Shown here one piece after another: positions 22,901 through 34,731 of a stretch of DNA of 64,000 bases; the stretch's first letter is position 1; every line of letters starts with the position of its first letter. A program made the translations under genes and the position numbers. This DNA is from Neckera pumila (Eukaryota; Streptophyta; Bryopsida; Hypnales; Neckeraceae). The notes below the pieces were generated by a model that did no database searches, was not told the origin of the DNA, and saw only the letters and a program-made list of their open reading frames with translations. The DNA lies in the NCBI GenBank assembly GCA_963969595.1, contig OZ018410.1, positions 32,182,913 to 32,246,912 of the forward strand, in the 5' to 3' direction.

Positions 22901-25900
22901 TTGGCAAGTTGATCCGGAAAATCTTTCCCTTGCTTCACCTCTATCAAAACTCTTATCAGTTGGAGCGGCATTGGGTGTAGGCATCACATCCTCAGAGCGG
23001 AGAGTGACCAACAGGCGCTTACTAGCCTCCAGATCAGCATGAGCTTCCTCCAGCTCTCCTACAGAGTCAAAACCCGACATCAGCAAGGCACGGGAGTCTT
23101 GAAGCAGTTCCTAACTCTAGTCAGAGACGAAGAAACTAACGAAAATGCACGACTGCTTTAGTCTCTGGTTGGAGAATAATTACTAACCTAAGGTAGAGGA
23201 TACTATTTGCGCAACTTAAGCATTTAACATACGTCGGACTGTGTATTTTGAGAGATGTAAAGAGTTATGGACAGAGGTAGAGGATACTATTTGCGTAACT
23301 TAAGCATTTAAACATACGTCGGAATGTGTATTTGGAGAGATGTACAGAGTTATGGACAGACCTTTGAGTAACAGCGCCAAATCTGCTGAGATCAAATTTT
23401 TTATCAAAATGTATGAATTTCATTCTTATGCAATTTCAAAGTGGGACGCTGTCGGCAATCCCAGTTCCATTCGAAAATCAGGGGCCATAAACATCAAGCC
23501 AAGTCATATTTACAACAATTGCACATCAGCACGATCAAGTGTATGAAGGGATGAAAACCTGTTGGTACAGGGGTTTGTATAGGGGACAGGCTCACGTCCC
23601 TAACAGTTACAGTATCCTCTACGTTACTGTCAAAATGGCCAAAGAGGGTAAAATGCCAATGCGTACCTGTTAATCTCTTGACCTCAGCTCGGTCCTTTGC
23701 CTGTATATCATGGCAAGTTCCCATCTCAGCTGAAAGCTCCCTGTGCCTTAAAAGAAGGTCATCCACAAGATTTTCCAATTTCTTTGCCTCTGCATATAGC
23801 TCCTCTTCTGTTTTCACAAGCGACCGGACGTTCCCTGCTACAACTTTCAAATTCATCATGCAAGCCTACGAATTCCAAAAACTATAATTCACCCGATCTC
23901 CACACACCAACAAAACATAACTCTACATAGCACTGCAAAACATACGATTCACCTAAGACCATGGGCTAAGCCAAAAACTACGGGTTAAAACACTCACTGC
24001 TACATGCCGACTGCTAGGAAATTACACTTGTGTAAAAAAACATCACAACTAATACAGACATCATAGCAAGCAGGATGGACCTTCACATCTTCCAATTTCT
24101 TGATACACGTTCCAACGAGCAGTCTAAACGCCTAAAGGACCAAGGATTTATGGTTTTAAAAGAACTAATTTGAATGATCTTATTATGACAAGAATAACTC
24201 AGATGGGGCCAAATTTTATATCGTCAGAATCAATGAAGATCATTGTATGTATTTGTCAAAACATAAATAGAATCAGACGAAAGAAAGTCCACATATATCC
24301 TACTCAAAACTACTTGAAAAACACGAGTCCCAATTTAATCTCTTGGTCATTTAGGGGTATCCTCACCGTCAGAATCAAGGCCATTTCGGAAAGTGCTCAC
24401 AATCTCTTCACGTCGAGATCGCTCAGAATCGATACTTTGCACAAGTCTCGTTAGGGTCTTCGCAGTAGTCGACTTTCGGTTGCAGAGCCCAGACTCCACT
24501 GAGCCAGTATTTCCATTGGTCGTGGAGCTTTCCGTCGCCCCCGTATCAAGCAACCGTTGTAAGAAAGTATCTGAGGCATTACTCCGCTCTGATGAACACA
24601 AAAATCTTCAAATATCATTTACCAAACCAAAGAACTACAAAAATGAGAACATTCCGCATGACACCAGCAAATCGTGTTGTACTTGACGACTTACTCCCAC
24701 AAATCTCTCACAACCAAAACAATGTATTCCACACGAGTCATAAAATAGAAATCTCATGATTCTGAAGCAAAGAACCTCAAAGGAAGAGAATCTAAGACGC
24801 ACCCTTGGAAGCAGAACCTGAAACGTGCACCCCATTGGTTGCAGCACCAGCTCCACCAGCACCAGCACCAGCACCAGTAAGTGACACCAAACTATCCACA
24901 ACCTACAGTAGAGGATAGATAAGAAAAGAATTAAAAATTTGGTTGCAGCACTCTCTTGCTTAGAGAGTAGCTTCATGACAGCCACATGCTTCTTGCATAA
25001 GAAAATTTCTTGTACAATTTCTGACGAACATAATATACATGGTTAAGAAACATGTGGAAAAGGAGCATAATAATACTTCTAAACACTAGGAAGTCCAAAC
25101 CAAGTAAGAGTCCATAAGTCAAACCTGGTTCCACACACGATTGACAATGGCGAGATTGTCATCAAATGAAGTCTGCTTGCTAAGAAGTTGATTCAATTTG
25201 CCCTCTAGAGCAATTACTTCATTGCGTTGGACGTCAAGCTTAATTTCCAGTTGCTGATTTTGAAACTGCAACGTTTGGGCATCCACCTGCAAGATAACTC
25301 ATAACTTAAACCCACTTGTCCTCCATAAAGTAGAACAAAGTTGATATCAAGAGAATATTGGCACAAAGATCCCCATGCCCTTGTCCGAATAAGAGCTTAG
25401 TATTTGACATTGCAAGTCGTAAGGGCCACTTTACATTGTACAGGTGAAAGCTTGTTGGCTTGAATTTTAAAATCTAGATTGTTGCAAGGATGATTTATTT
25501 TTCAATTTACCTCATTTTATTTAATGTCCAATTTCACATTTGTCCAAGTAACAAGAATGAGCAAGAAGAGGTAGTGCTTATATGATTTCTATGTTGCGTG
25601 TCAAAAAATACTTGAGATAACAAGGCTTCAAGCTACTTCTCTAACGTGGATGGGGCACTTGTTATGCCAAATGTGTCAAAAAATGCAATAGATTAGTTTA
25701 AGCTTGTTCCTTGTAGTTACTTGCACATGATGTGCTTATACTAAGCTTATGAGATTTTGCCTTCAAAAATCCAAAGTGGCCCTAGGATCCGAAACAAAAG
25801 AAAAGAAATAATAGTGTGCGCACCTTCTTTTCTTCGGATGAAGGTGTGAGCGGCAATTTTTTCACTGTTGGAGACACAGAATGATTGTTGTTATTGAGGT

Positions 25901-25979
25901 GGCGCCGTTTACGGTCCGGCTCTTCTGAGCTTCCCATGCTGTCTCTCAGACTCGCATCATCAATAACTATCTTTGCCAC
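16904..25979 (-). CDS. HUB1: HUB/BRE1-type RING E3 ligase for histone H2B
   Basis: This nuclear ligase family monoubiquitinates histone H2B. The exons I infer, all with GT-AG borders and agreeing phases except around the inserted MITE, are 25979-25824, 25286-25125, 24902-24803, 24588-24362 interrupted and resuming 24124-24081, 23865-23667, 23058-22874, 22547-22464, 22337-22218, 21322-21136, 20936-20772, 20591-20500, 20144-20068, 19818-19624, 19413-19341, 19165-19079, 18945-18808, 18254-18052, 17662-17500 and 17035-16904. They give about 930 residues, close to Arabidopsis HUB1/HUB2. The N-terminus has EEPDRKRRH and then LQFQNQQLEIKL, both typical. The middle is long coiled coil. The C-terminus is a C3HC4 RING: CGVCHERPKE joined to VVITKCYHLFCGPCIQ, then CPGCG, ending DVRTVYI. 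A 229 bp MITE splits exon 4 after about codon 215, so this allele may be disrupted. HUB1 versus HUB2 orthology is not resolved. Confidence 0.92.
21323..22219 (-). other. Longest HUB intron (895 bp)
   Basis: This intron, between the exons at 22337-22218 and 21322-21136, is several times longer than its neighbours. It is AT-rich and includes a TAGGCCTAACTT-like imperfect repeat near 21590-21615. No clear transposon ends were found. Confidence 0.5.
23191..23360. repeat. Tandem duplication of an ~84 bp unit in a HUB intron
   Basis: Two head-to-tail copies begin AGGTAGAGGATACTATTTGCG at 23191 and 23275, each running through CAACTTAAGCATTTAA or its variant, ACATACGTCGGA and GAGAGATGTA. The part after the second copy (to about 23450) resembles 42020-42130, so the unit derives from a dispersed repeat. 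Confidence 0.7.
24125..24361. mobile_element. piggyBac-type MITE F inside a HUB coding exon
   Basis: The element is 24129-24357 (229 bp). Plus-strand ends are CGCCTAAAGGACCAAGG and CTTGGTCATTTAGGGG, inverted relatives of the termini of elements A-C. The flanking tetranucleotides, TAAA and TATC, are degraded TTAA copies. Read on the gene strand, the host frame is GAC GGT GAG before the insertion and, with one TTAA copy restored, TTA AGA CTG CTC after it: continuous, in phase and without stops. A nearby GTGAG donor and TTTAG acceptor would splice out the element plus 10 host bases, which shifts the frame. Confidence 0.75.
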
Positions 25980-27420
25980 TCACGCATTTGTAGTATCTAG
26001 AAACAACAACAACAACAATTTTGAAATGTTTGCAAGCATCAGCAACACTTCATCCTTTTGTATCTTGAAGTCTGGAAGAGTGATTCCATACACAATTCAA
26101 AGAGACACTTCAATAGGGATTTCAACAAAAACTAGGTTATTTCAGGACTGCATGATTTATGATTGATCACAGTGATCGTACTGAGGCCACCCTCTGTAAC
26201 TTATCAGGACTCCTTGCAAGCTCTGCTGTCAGTTCACTGATGTGACGTTTAGGAATTCCCAAACCCTAAATATATGAAACCAAAAAGGAAAAGAACACAC
26301 GATTGTGGCGCTCAACGTCACTACCAGAATCTAGACAAGCGAGTGATTTAGCTTCCAACAGCTCCATCACACCCTTTACCTCCAAATTCCCCAACAAACA
26401 GGCTCATAAAGGACAAGCTTAGACTAAGTACTGTTCCTGATTTCACAACCCCAAAAAAGAAAATTCACGCCAATACCTCATAGGCACAAAAAAGCACCAA
26501 TAATCATACTGACAGTAACCGACAAACGCGCGTCTGAAGACCTATGAGCCAGTCACATCCCATTCCCAAACCCTAAATCTACGAAATGCAGCCAGAAATT
26601 GTTTTTCCAATCCTGGAAAACTATCCTGACTGATTGTGAAGCTCAATGTCCCCACCAGAATCTACACAAACGAGAGATGCAGCTTCCAGTAGCTCTGCTA
26701 CCCCTAATTTACCGACAAATAGGCTCTGCAATGGATCAACGGAAAAGCTCCAAAAGATCTATTTTCACAGAAGATCAAATCCACTCCAATATGAAAAAAA
26801 AAAAAAAAAAAAAAATTTCACGCTCCAAGTTACCGACAATCCAAAACGTTACAAACCTCAGAGCTAGAAACAGAAGCGCCGAGAAACTACACATTCAATA
26901 CCGCCGAGAACCTCACAATCATCTTCACAATCCCAAGGAAAAAATTGCACCATCTCGAAATCCTACGGCACAATCTCAAAACAAGTTTCAAGCGCACTAC
27001 TTCCATGCAGCACGAACTACAATTTTCTGACTCACTCCCTTTCAGAAAACGCAGAATTTACACCATGCTACCCCCAATAACGCGCAGAAAACTCTTCGTA
27101 ACAAACCTCTAGAATACTCCAAGCTTGCATCCACGCACGGCACTCGCCGCAATAACGAAACCGCAAGTCGAAAAATCCCAAACCCTGATGAGGAACCAGC
27201 GTCGGTAACTAATGCCCCGTCCAGAAACAGTATTACACTAGAAGGCTCCACCAACAAAGCGAACTACGCAGAAATCCCGGCGCAAGATTCTACAATAACA
27301 CCCGAAGCAATCTAAAATCAGTCCATGGTGGAGAATTCAAATAAAGTTTGGGACGAGAAAACTGACAGAACGGAAGAGTCCTAAGTAGTCAAGACTTATT
27401 AGTACTTAATAGCTTTTAGA
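25980..27420. promoter_or_regulatory. HUB upstream region / 5' leader with an internal duplication
   Basis: This is presumed to hold the HUB promoter and untranslated leader. It contains two diverged direct copies of a ~180-200 bp segment (about 26255-26440 and 26565-26760), recognisable by ATTCCCAAACCCTAAAT, ACCAGAATCTA, AGCTTCCA and CAAATAGGCTC-like blocks. A poly-A run is at 26792-26815. The open frames here (26599-27030 and others) are not supported as genes, and the transcription start is not visible. Confidence 0.4.
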
Positions 27421-28454
27421 AATAGTCAAAGACTCTTTTCCGACAGACTCCTCAGTCCTCACTCTTCTCCGCTGTTACTGTAGTTACCGATCTGCTAATG
27501 AACAGACAAGCTTCACCTTCGTTGGATCATCTCGAGTCGAAGAACATTGAAGATTCCCGGGTAGTATTGTTCCAGGAACTTTGATCTCAAAATGGTGAAG
27601 AATCAATCACCAATGCAGATGTTTTCGCGATCAGGGTTATCGGGTTTCTCGATCTTCGCCATGGAATTGCTTGTTTGAATGGATTCAGAAGAAGCCAGAA
27701 GTTAGGGTTTGTCGGGAATTGCAGACTTCTGCCATTTTTTTGCGCCATTCTCATTGTTAATGCACAGCGAATAGTATAGTTATTCTTCTTGCACGAGATC
27801 GAAGAGTGTTCTAGCAAGTCTCGCGCAATTTCCTGTGAAGCCTTTTCGTATGCTTCTTCCTGTGCCACTGAAATGGTTGCCACGTGGGGAATGGCCGCGC
27901 GGTTCCTCCATCACTTCCTATGGAGCCGTGCACTTCATGCATCATGAGACTTGTCCTTGCTTCCGCACGTGCTTCATCAATCCCGTCTCTGGGAGTTTCG
28001 TTAATTGCAGTTGAAGATAATTTGAAAAGTTCCAGGTCGTTTTCCTGACACCGACAGGACATAATATACTGAGACTCAAATAGTCGGACACCAATACGGT
28101 GACTCAACACTTGTAAGGACTTGAGGTTACTTGAGTTTGAGTTTGGGTTTCTTTCCGTTCGATCGAGTTTGAGTGCAGACGGTGGGCCTTCCCTTCCCGT
28201 CCCCATGGCAAATAAAATGGGCGACTCAATCCTCGTGCTGGGGTAAGAAAGCTGAATCGACCACAATTCGCTTCTTCTCATGGAATTTCTCTCAATTTTG
28301 AAGGATACAGATTTGCAGAACGTAACTCTCACAAGTTGGATGTTCCGTAAAATATGAAATCGGACGTCGCTTCTTCTTCTGCAACTGTACATGTAGTTGC
28401 TCATATTTGGATTATGTTTGGATAGTGATCTGAACTGATACATTTTAGAGTCTT
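27421..28454. other. Intergenic with an unsupported 210-codon minus-strand frame
   Basis: A minus-strand open frame (28443-27811) of 210 codons is present but is rich in Arg, Ser and short chance motifs, with no recognised domain or splice structure. I treat it as a chance frame. The segment may include promoters for the flanking genes. Confidence 0.3.
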
Positions 28455-28469
28455 TTGCACAATTCTAAG

Positions 28470-28955
28470 TTCCAAAAAGAGCGAGTGGCGGGTTCACATC
28501 ACGGCGCAGACGGGCGTGAAGCAATTCGCGGTTCCAGCTTTTGGGGGAAGATCATACCCAACGAGTCCCCTTTCGAAGAAGACAACCCCTGGTTGCCTTG
28601 TCAAAAATACTGCCATTACCAAGAGGACATGGCGCTTGAAGCCGTTAACCAATCCGGAGGGAAAATTTCGAATTCCATTCATTGTCCGATTGTCGTCTTC
28701 GGATTTGCAAGAAGAAGCCAATGTTTCCGAGTAATTATGAGTTCACGTACGAGCGCTTGTTCGACGCGTCCGATGCGAAGCTTTTTGCTGAGCAACAGCT
28801 TTTTGCCATTTAGGCGCTGAAAAGCAGTACTAGGGGTGTGTTCAAGTTGAAGACGCTGTGCACGCTCATGGTGGAGAGATGGAGGTTCCAGAGTTTCGTG
28901 ACGCAGTGGTGGGGTTGAATCCAAGGAAAGATTTGTGGGTGGAGATTGTGAATTA
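28470..28955 (+). pseudogene. Unrecognised decayed protein-coding segment
   Basis: Two plus-strand frames read as protein and then change frame. The first has GVKQFAVPAFGGRSYPTSPL, SKKTTPGCLVKNTAITKRTW and then PLTNPEGKFRIPFIVRLSSS, up to EEANVSE followed by stops near 28733. The second, offset, has EFTYERLFDASDAKLFAEQQ, a TAG near 28812, then GVFKLKTLCTLMVERWRFQS. Composition and length suggest a former single-exon gene or a large exon of one; I do not recognise the family. A frameshift near 28730 and at least one stop argue that it is dead. Confidence 0.4.
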
Positions 28956-29615
28956 GTATAAGCTAGAGTACGAAGCTGCAAAACGTTGGTCCAGTCTAAC
29001 CAAAATGCTATCTATTTCTTTTAAGAGAATGTAGGTGATAAAAGGTTGTTCATCTCATTTTCTTTCAGTTCAAAGCCCAGCTGGCTAATGCATGTCAATC
29101 TGTACTTGCAGTCGACATCTTCAGTATCTTGTACCCTACCTCATGACTCATTTAGCACCGGATGTGACACTTAATAGTTGAATAGTTTCTGGAGCAGTTC
29201 TCAGCTAGTTGGTACTAATAGAATTACTAAATAGCCATTAAAACAGCGGCAAAAGCATGAGGTCAATCTCGGCACTGGATGCCAAATATTTTATATGACT
29301 AGATGAAGTCCTGAACAATTATGGTCCACTGGGTACTGTAAAGCTAGCAGGTGGCCACTGTAAACACAACGGACAATAATATTAACAAAATAAAACATGC
29401 TCATGATAACGTACTCAATTTGATCCAGAACTGAATTCTTGCTTATTGAATAGAGCCAGTCCTAATAACATGCGCGAAGAGGACCTGTACAAGATTTACC
29501 ACCGCTTGTCCCACCAAATTACGGTACTAAGACGAAGGGTAGTGGATGGCAACTCCGAAGCTACACGAAATCTGAAATAACTCTGCTGAACATCATGAAA
29601 GTGCAGTTTTATAAT

Positions 29616-31008
29616 TCAGGGTAAAGAACGTGTGTAGGGTAGATCAGATCCCAGTTCTGCATGTTCCCTCCGTTCTTCCTTTACCTGGAAAGGAAAAATA
29701 ACATTAAAAGGAAAAATCATAAGTACCTTTTATGGAAACTTCATCAATCCATCTATTGACCTTCAACAATCTACATCAGCAGTACAGTTGGAATTCGACC
29801 AATTGAAAGACACTCACCAGCTGCAAAGCATCTTGCAAATAGGGCTCGTATGGAGTCTGCTTTGCCTGCCAAGAGTCAAAGAGACCATATCAGGAAAATA
29901 CAGTGGAAGATCGACGATTTGGAGCATAAAACTAGGCCAGTCGCAAGTCCAACGCTTGATATCATTTTCAATGCGAAGAACCATGATGCAATGCGTAATG
30001 ATAACTGCTACGGATGTTCTAGGTCTAACGGTAATGGTCTCTTGCTGCGCTGTAAGGCCCAATAGTAGATCTCCAGTCCCAAGGCAACTAGAGCTGTCCA
30101 TAAGACTTCTGAGAAGCTGCCTCAACACTCTTAGAAAGGAATCCAAATTCTTGTGCACAATCCTGAGCTCATCTCAAGTAAGAGGTACCAAAACCTACGG
30201 GAAGGAAAAAGGGCGCTACGCACTCACTTAGCACCATGCGTGCTATGTACGACGAGTGTCGGACTATTGTCCCCTTTTATCAATTGCCATCTATAGTGAA
30301 GGGTGATTTGCCCAAAACTGCTAAAATTATTATGCTGTAAATCCCTCTCGCAAATTATATGTGACCTTGCAGAAAAATAAAAAGCTGCACCAAAAAGTGA
30401 CCAAAACCGCATTGCAAATAAATTCAGCTCCATAAAATCAACCGCATTCCGAAACCAAAGGACAGCACAACCAAGATGTTGAGGTAATTAAGGACATAAA
30501 CGTACTAAATTGACATTCAGAAAAACCTCCCACGGGTCTAATCCAACCATGTGGCCATCCCAATCGCTCAAACATTATTACACTTCCCTCCAACTTCTTA
30601 ACCCTCCATATCAAAGGTTGAAATGCAAGGAAACCCAACCTGCAAGTCCTTGGACAGGTACTGGTGCTTCATGGAATGGTCTATGGCGCGCTTCAGACGC
30701 TGATTGCGGTAGTCCACCTCCTGCTGAGGCAGCCGGTTCAATGCCTCCTTCACGTCCAGGTCGTATAGATCGTCATACAAATCGTCGTATCGCAGACCTT
30801 CACCACAACAATTTCCAACAACGGTCGATTCCCACAATTCAGAAACCGTAAACGAATGGAACAGATCGAAAGAATGAATGAATTAGGGTCTCGGGTCTGG
30901 AGGGATACCGTATTTCTTGAGCTCCTTCGCAACGGCAGCCTGGTAGCGACGAGAAGCCCAGTTCCAGAGGGGATCCAGCGCCTTCTGCAACGCCTGCTTG
31001 GTAGCCAT
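29616..31008 (-). CDS. QCR7: Cytochrome b-c1 complex subunit 7 (QCR7/UQCRB)
   Basis: This is a small matrix-side subunit of mitochondrial complex III (ubiquinol-cytochrome c reductase). Four exons with GT-AG borders and matching phases are visible: 31008-30909 (MATKQALQKALDPLWNWASR), 30797-30640 (LRYDDLYDDLYDLDVKEALN and RNQRLKRAIDHSMKHQYL, the family core), 29865-29818 (AKQTPYEPYLQDALQL) and 29684-29616 (VKEERREHAELGSDLPYTRS, ending LP). The product is 124 residues, close to the ~122 of seed-plant proteins. The C-terminal tail differs from the seed-plant REALGALPLYQRTLP type, consistent with a distant lineage. There is no separate presequence, which is normal for this subunit. It appears intact. 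Confidence 0.93.
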
Positions 31009-32278
31009 GGCGACCCCGAAATGCCTTCCAAATGCAAGCAGATCGCAAAATTTGGTGCACACAAACTAGGAGTGAAGGACTACAAAGGATAATATTCAGG
31101 TGCCCAAATCGAGATCTCCTTCCCCTTCTGAGGTCTCTAAATCGAGATCTCTTTCCTTATCAAGGTAGATTTCCATCCATCTAACTCCTGTGGATGAATG
31201 TTCTATTCTTCATCAAATAAGAAATTTGTATGAAATGATTTTAGGGGTGCTTTGATTTGCATTTGGTGGGGTTGGGAGCAGCGGGTTTTTTTAATAGTAA
31301 ACTGCCACAAGCGTTCACAGCACTACCCTATGTGAAGATTCAAACATAAATTAAGTATTTTTTGGAATGCCTGAATGTTTGGAATACTACAAGAAAAATG
31401 TTTGAAATGTTGCAAAAATCTTTCATCCATATTGCCTAAATTTTTGAATATTTTTGAAAACCTACATCACACCTTAAGCCTCAAATGACAATTTCCCAGA
31501 ACAAGAAAACCTAGAAGTTGTCAAACACAAAAAAAATTGGACATCAAAATGCCAAAATATTAACACCAATAGTTTCAACTATTTGAAACCTTTTGAATGC
31601 AAAAAAGAAACTATTTTGGCACTCAAGTGCCAAACCAAACCTTCACGTATGAACAAACCTGTTAAACCTATTAGAGTGGCAAAAATTTGACACCCAAAAA
31701 AATGGTTGGAAGAACAAATCCATAGGTTTAGCTTTAGAGACCCGCCTAACTTCCACACGATCTACCATCCGGATGGTGGGAGAATGCATGTCTACATGTG
31801 GTATAGTCTACTTGGCTCACAGTTGTGTTGGAGCTCTTTAAAAGACCAATTTGCCTACTTGGTCCCAACTTCACCTACATTCAGAGTTCTTCAATAAACA
31901 ATATTCGCCTAGTCCCTAGTTTGGACTTCAGAGACATCTTAGAACTGTTCCAATTTCACCTTACCATCTAGGCCATACTATACTACCATATTACGATAAG
32001 TGCCGTATAGTTTGATTACTTGGCTGTAGCAAGTCCAAGCCATATCATATGACATTCCAAAATATCTTACGGTTGGATACTTTTGAACCAAGATTGGACA
32101 AGTTGTTCCACAATGCCACTTACAATTTGTGCAGTTTAGATAAATAAAGACATGTAGATGAAAGCCATATATTCATTGATTGAGAGAATGTGGAGTCTCA
32201 TTTTAATCATGATCCTAAGTTTAGAATACAAAAGTGTTCATGAAATTGAGACACTTCAACAAATTGAGACTCTAATAT
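31009..32278. other. Intergenic, no gene recognised
   Basis: The first ~150 bp probably include the QCR7 promoter and leader. The rest is AT-rich sequence without a supported gene or identified repeat ends. Confidence 0.4.
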
Positions 32279-32620
32279 GCCAAAAAAAAATTTCAAACTC
32301 GCAAGGTTCAACATAAGATTTATCTATAAAATCAAATCATTCAACATCCCTACTCCATAAAGATCATAATAAATGTTTTTGGATTTGAATTTTGGCACTT
32401 ATTGTTTAATTCTTGCATTACACTGGTTGTTGAATATACCACATATATCACTAGCCGACCTCATTGAGGAAAATTGCCATATCATTATGGTGTGAAATTA
32501 CATTTTATGCTTTTATCCAAAGCAAACGATCCAAGATGAACAATCTTAGGTGAACAATCTAAGGCCGATGATCCAAGGCGGACAATCCAAGGTGGACAAT
32601 CCAAGGTGAACCAAGGCAAA
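32279..32620. repeat. Diverged direct repeat, copy 1 (pair with 33249-33590)
   Basis: About 340 bp share order and sequence with 33249-33590: TTTCAAACTCGCAAGGTTCA, ATAAATGTTTTTGGATTTGA, CTAGCCGACCTCATTGAGG, and then a run of ~10 bp motifs of the type GACAATCCAAGGTG. The decamer run (32528-32612) is a degenerate short tandem repeat. Confidence 0.7.
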
Positions 32621-33248
32621 TCTTTAGCAGAAAGTTTACACAATGGATTCTTATCCAACTTTGCACATTTCACAAAAGAGGCTTGGATACCAAGATAATT
32701 TGAATTGCTATCCTTAGAAACCCCAATCCATCTTAGACCATTTGCTTTTGAAGATTTGAACAAACTCAAGATCTTGGAACTTGAAATGTTTGAACCCTAT
32801 TCCTAGAGGCTTGAACTAGTTGATGAGTTTACAATTTCCCTGGAGGACCTTCACAAGCATTGTCTCCCAACAATACAACATCAATAACCACTAGGAATTT
32901 GTAACCTTAAATGAAACCTAATAAACTAGCAAACCTAGAAATGGGGACATTAATCCCTACATCAACTAATCAATGGACATAATTAACTTCAACCAAACAT
33001 AAAAAGAAATCACACACCAATCATATTCTTCCATGAAAGGCCATAGGAAGCTAGAAAGCATCCAAATTAGTTGTTTGAGCTAATAGGGCCCAACAAAATG
33101 TCTAGCTATACCTGCAATTTTTGGCATGCAATATTGAGCCTCTTTGGTACACTTTTTGAGCAACTCTCCATGCTTCTTTTCAAATTCAAACTTTTGAATT
33201 TTGAATAGGCACTCAGATTCTTCATAATGCACTAGTCCTCTGAAGAAA

Positions 33249-33590
33249 AACATTTCAAATCCGCAAGGTCAACATGAGATTTACCTACAAAACCAAATCA
33301 CTCAACATTCCTACCCTATAAAGATTATAACAAATGTTTTTAGATTTGAATTTGGACACTTATTGTTTCTTGCGTTGTACATGTTATTGAACATACTACA
33401 AATATCACTAGCTGACCTCATTAAGGGAAATTCATTGGATTATTAGCCTTGGTGTGGAGGAAAATTGCCATGTCATAATGGAGTGAAATCATATGATTTT
33501 GTCTAAGGTAGACAATCCAAGACAAATGATTGTAAGTGGATAATCCAAGGCGGACAATCTAAGGTAGATAATCCAAGGTGAACAATAGGG
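33249..33590. repeat. Diverged direct repeat, copy 2 (pair with 32279-32620)
   Basis: Second copy of the segment at 32279, with a ~30 bp insertion before the GAAAATTGCCATGTCAT block and its own shorter run of GACAATC(C/T)AAGG motifs (33504-33585). The run is broken at 33587 by a foldback element. Confidence 0.7.
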
Positions 33591-34011
33591 ATTGTCACGC
33601 ATCCTCAAAGAATGGATTTCTATAAAGTTGGAGAAATTTGTGAGAGAAAGGAGGAGCCAATGGCGAGCTGTTTTGCTTGGAGAATGTGTGACACCCCTTT
33701 CTGGTGTTCGGAGCATGGAGAATGAAAATGCAAGAATGGGATAACTCAGCAGCTTTCACACACCCAATCACAACACGACGGTGCAGCAACGGGATGAAAT
33801 TTTGGCAACAAAGAGGTGAAACTAGAGAGAGCAAGATCAATAAATTCTCGGAGAAAATTCTTCAAGCCCAATTCTTTACCTGCGGAGAAGAAAGGCTGCC
33901 TGCAATTCTTGGAGAATGGGACCTATGGCCACCCTGCGCAGCCACTGATACGACGCCACTTACCAATTCTCTAAGGATTTTTGCAGATTGAAGGATGTGT
34001 GACAATTCCTA
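33587..34011. repeat. Foldback element ~420 bp in a degenerate tandem repeat
   Basis: The ends TAGGGATTGTCACGCATCCT and AGGATGTGTGACAATTCCTA are 20 bp inverted repeats with few mismatches. The flanks on both sides are the same decamer-type repeat (GGTGAACAA to the left, GGGGACAATCCAA to the right), so the element interrupts that array. The interior is GC-richer than its surroundings and has open frames on both strands that I do not support as genes. Confidence 0.6.
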
Positions 34012-34439
34012 ATTTAAGGGGGACAATCCAATGTGGTTTAAGGCAAACAACAAAATTTAGAGCTATTGTCAATTGGATGTCTGAGTCTAAACTAGGAATA
34101 TATTGAATTCAGCAAAATTAGAATCTATAAAGATAATACCAAGTATATATGGGAAGGGATTGAATGGAGGAGTGCTTGGTGAAGTACCCAATCCCTATAT
34201 ACCAAAGTCTCAACTCTAGTCTAAGATGAGGAAACTCCTACAAGTGGCAATAGTTTTTAAGATTCTTCTAGAAGAATGTATGATACATTTACATATCATA
34301 TCTTGTTTCATAATCAACTTGCACTTGTAATTGCATTCAAAACCCATTATGTACTAACACACTTAGTATTTACTCATTTCCAATACATTTTGTGTTACGT
34401 AAAGCCAATTGGACAGCTTTCACATGTCAAATTGTAACA

Positions 34440-34731
34440 CATTAGAGGGAATTTGGGCCTTGTAAAGGGCCACAAGTTCTTACAAGTTCTTCCACTAGTT
34501 TTGTTGAGTTCCTGACTGCTAAAATTGTACCACTTATAGCAGGGTGACATGCCAAACAACTGCCACATCAGATTTTCAATATTTTTTTTTTCTTCTTAAA
34601 ATGAGATTTGGGGATTTTTTTTTTTTACCCTAAACATTATTTGGACAACCTGTACTGTGGTTCACAAACTAGAGATAGATTGGAAAATAGGCCTAAAACG
34701 ACCCTTTTTTGCCCCTAAATCCCCTCTAATG
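34440..34731. repeat. CATTAG/CTAATG foldback MITE, copy 5
   Basis: The ends CATTAGAGGGAATTTGGGCC and TAAATCCCCTCTAATG are good inverted repeats. Inside is AATAGGCCTAAAACGACCC, shared with the copy at 3455. This is the clearest example of the family termini. Confidence 0.7.

Noticed and set aside
26599..27030. 143-codon open frame upstream of HUB
   Set aside because: It runs through a poly-A derived lysine tract, lies in the presumed HUB leader on the opposite strand and has no known domain.
27811..28443. 210-codon minus-strand open frame
   Set aside because: No domain, odd composition (many Arg, Ser and Met) and no splice support; likely a chance frame in moderately GC-rich DNA.
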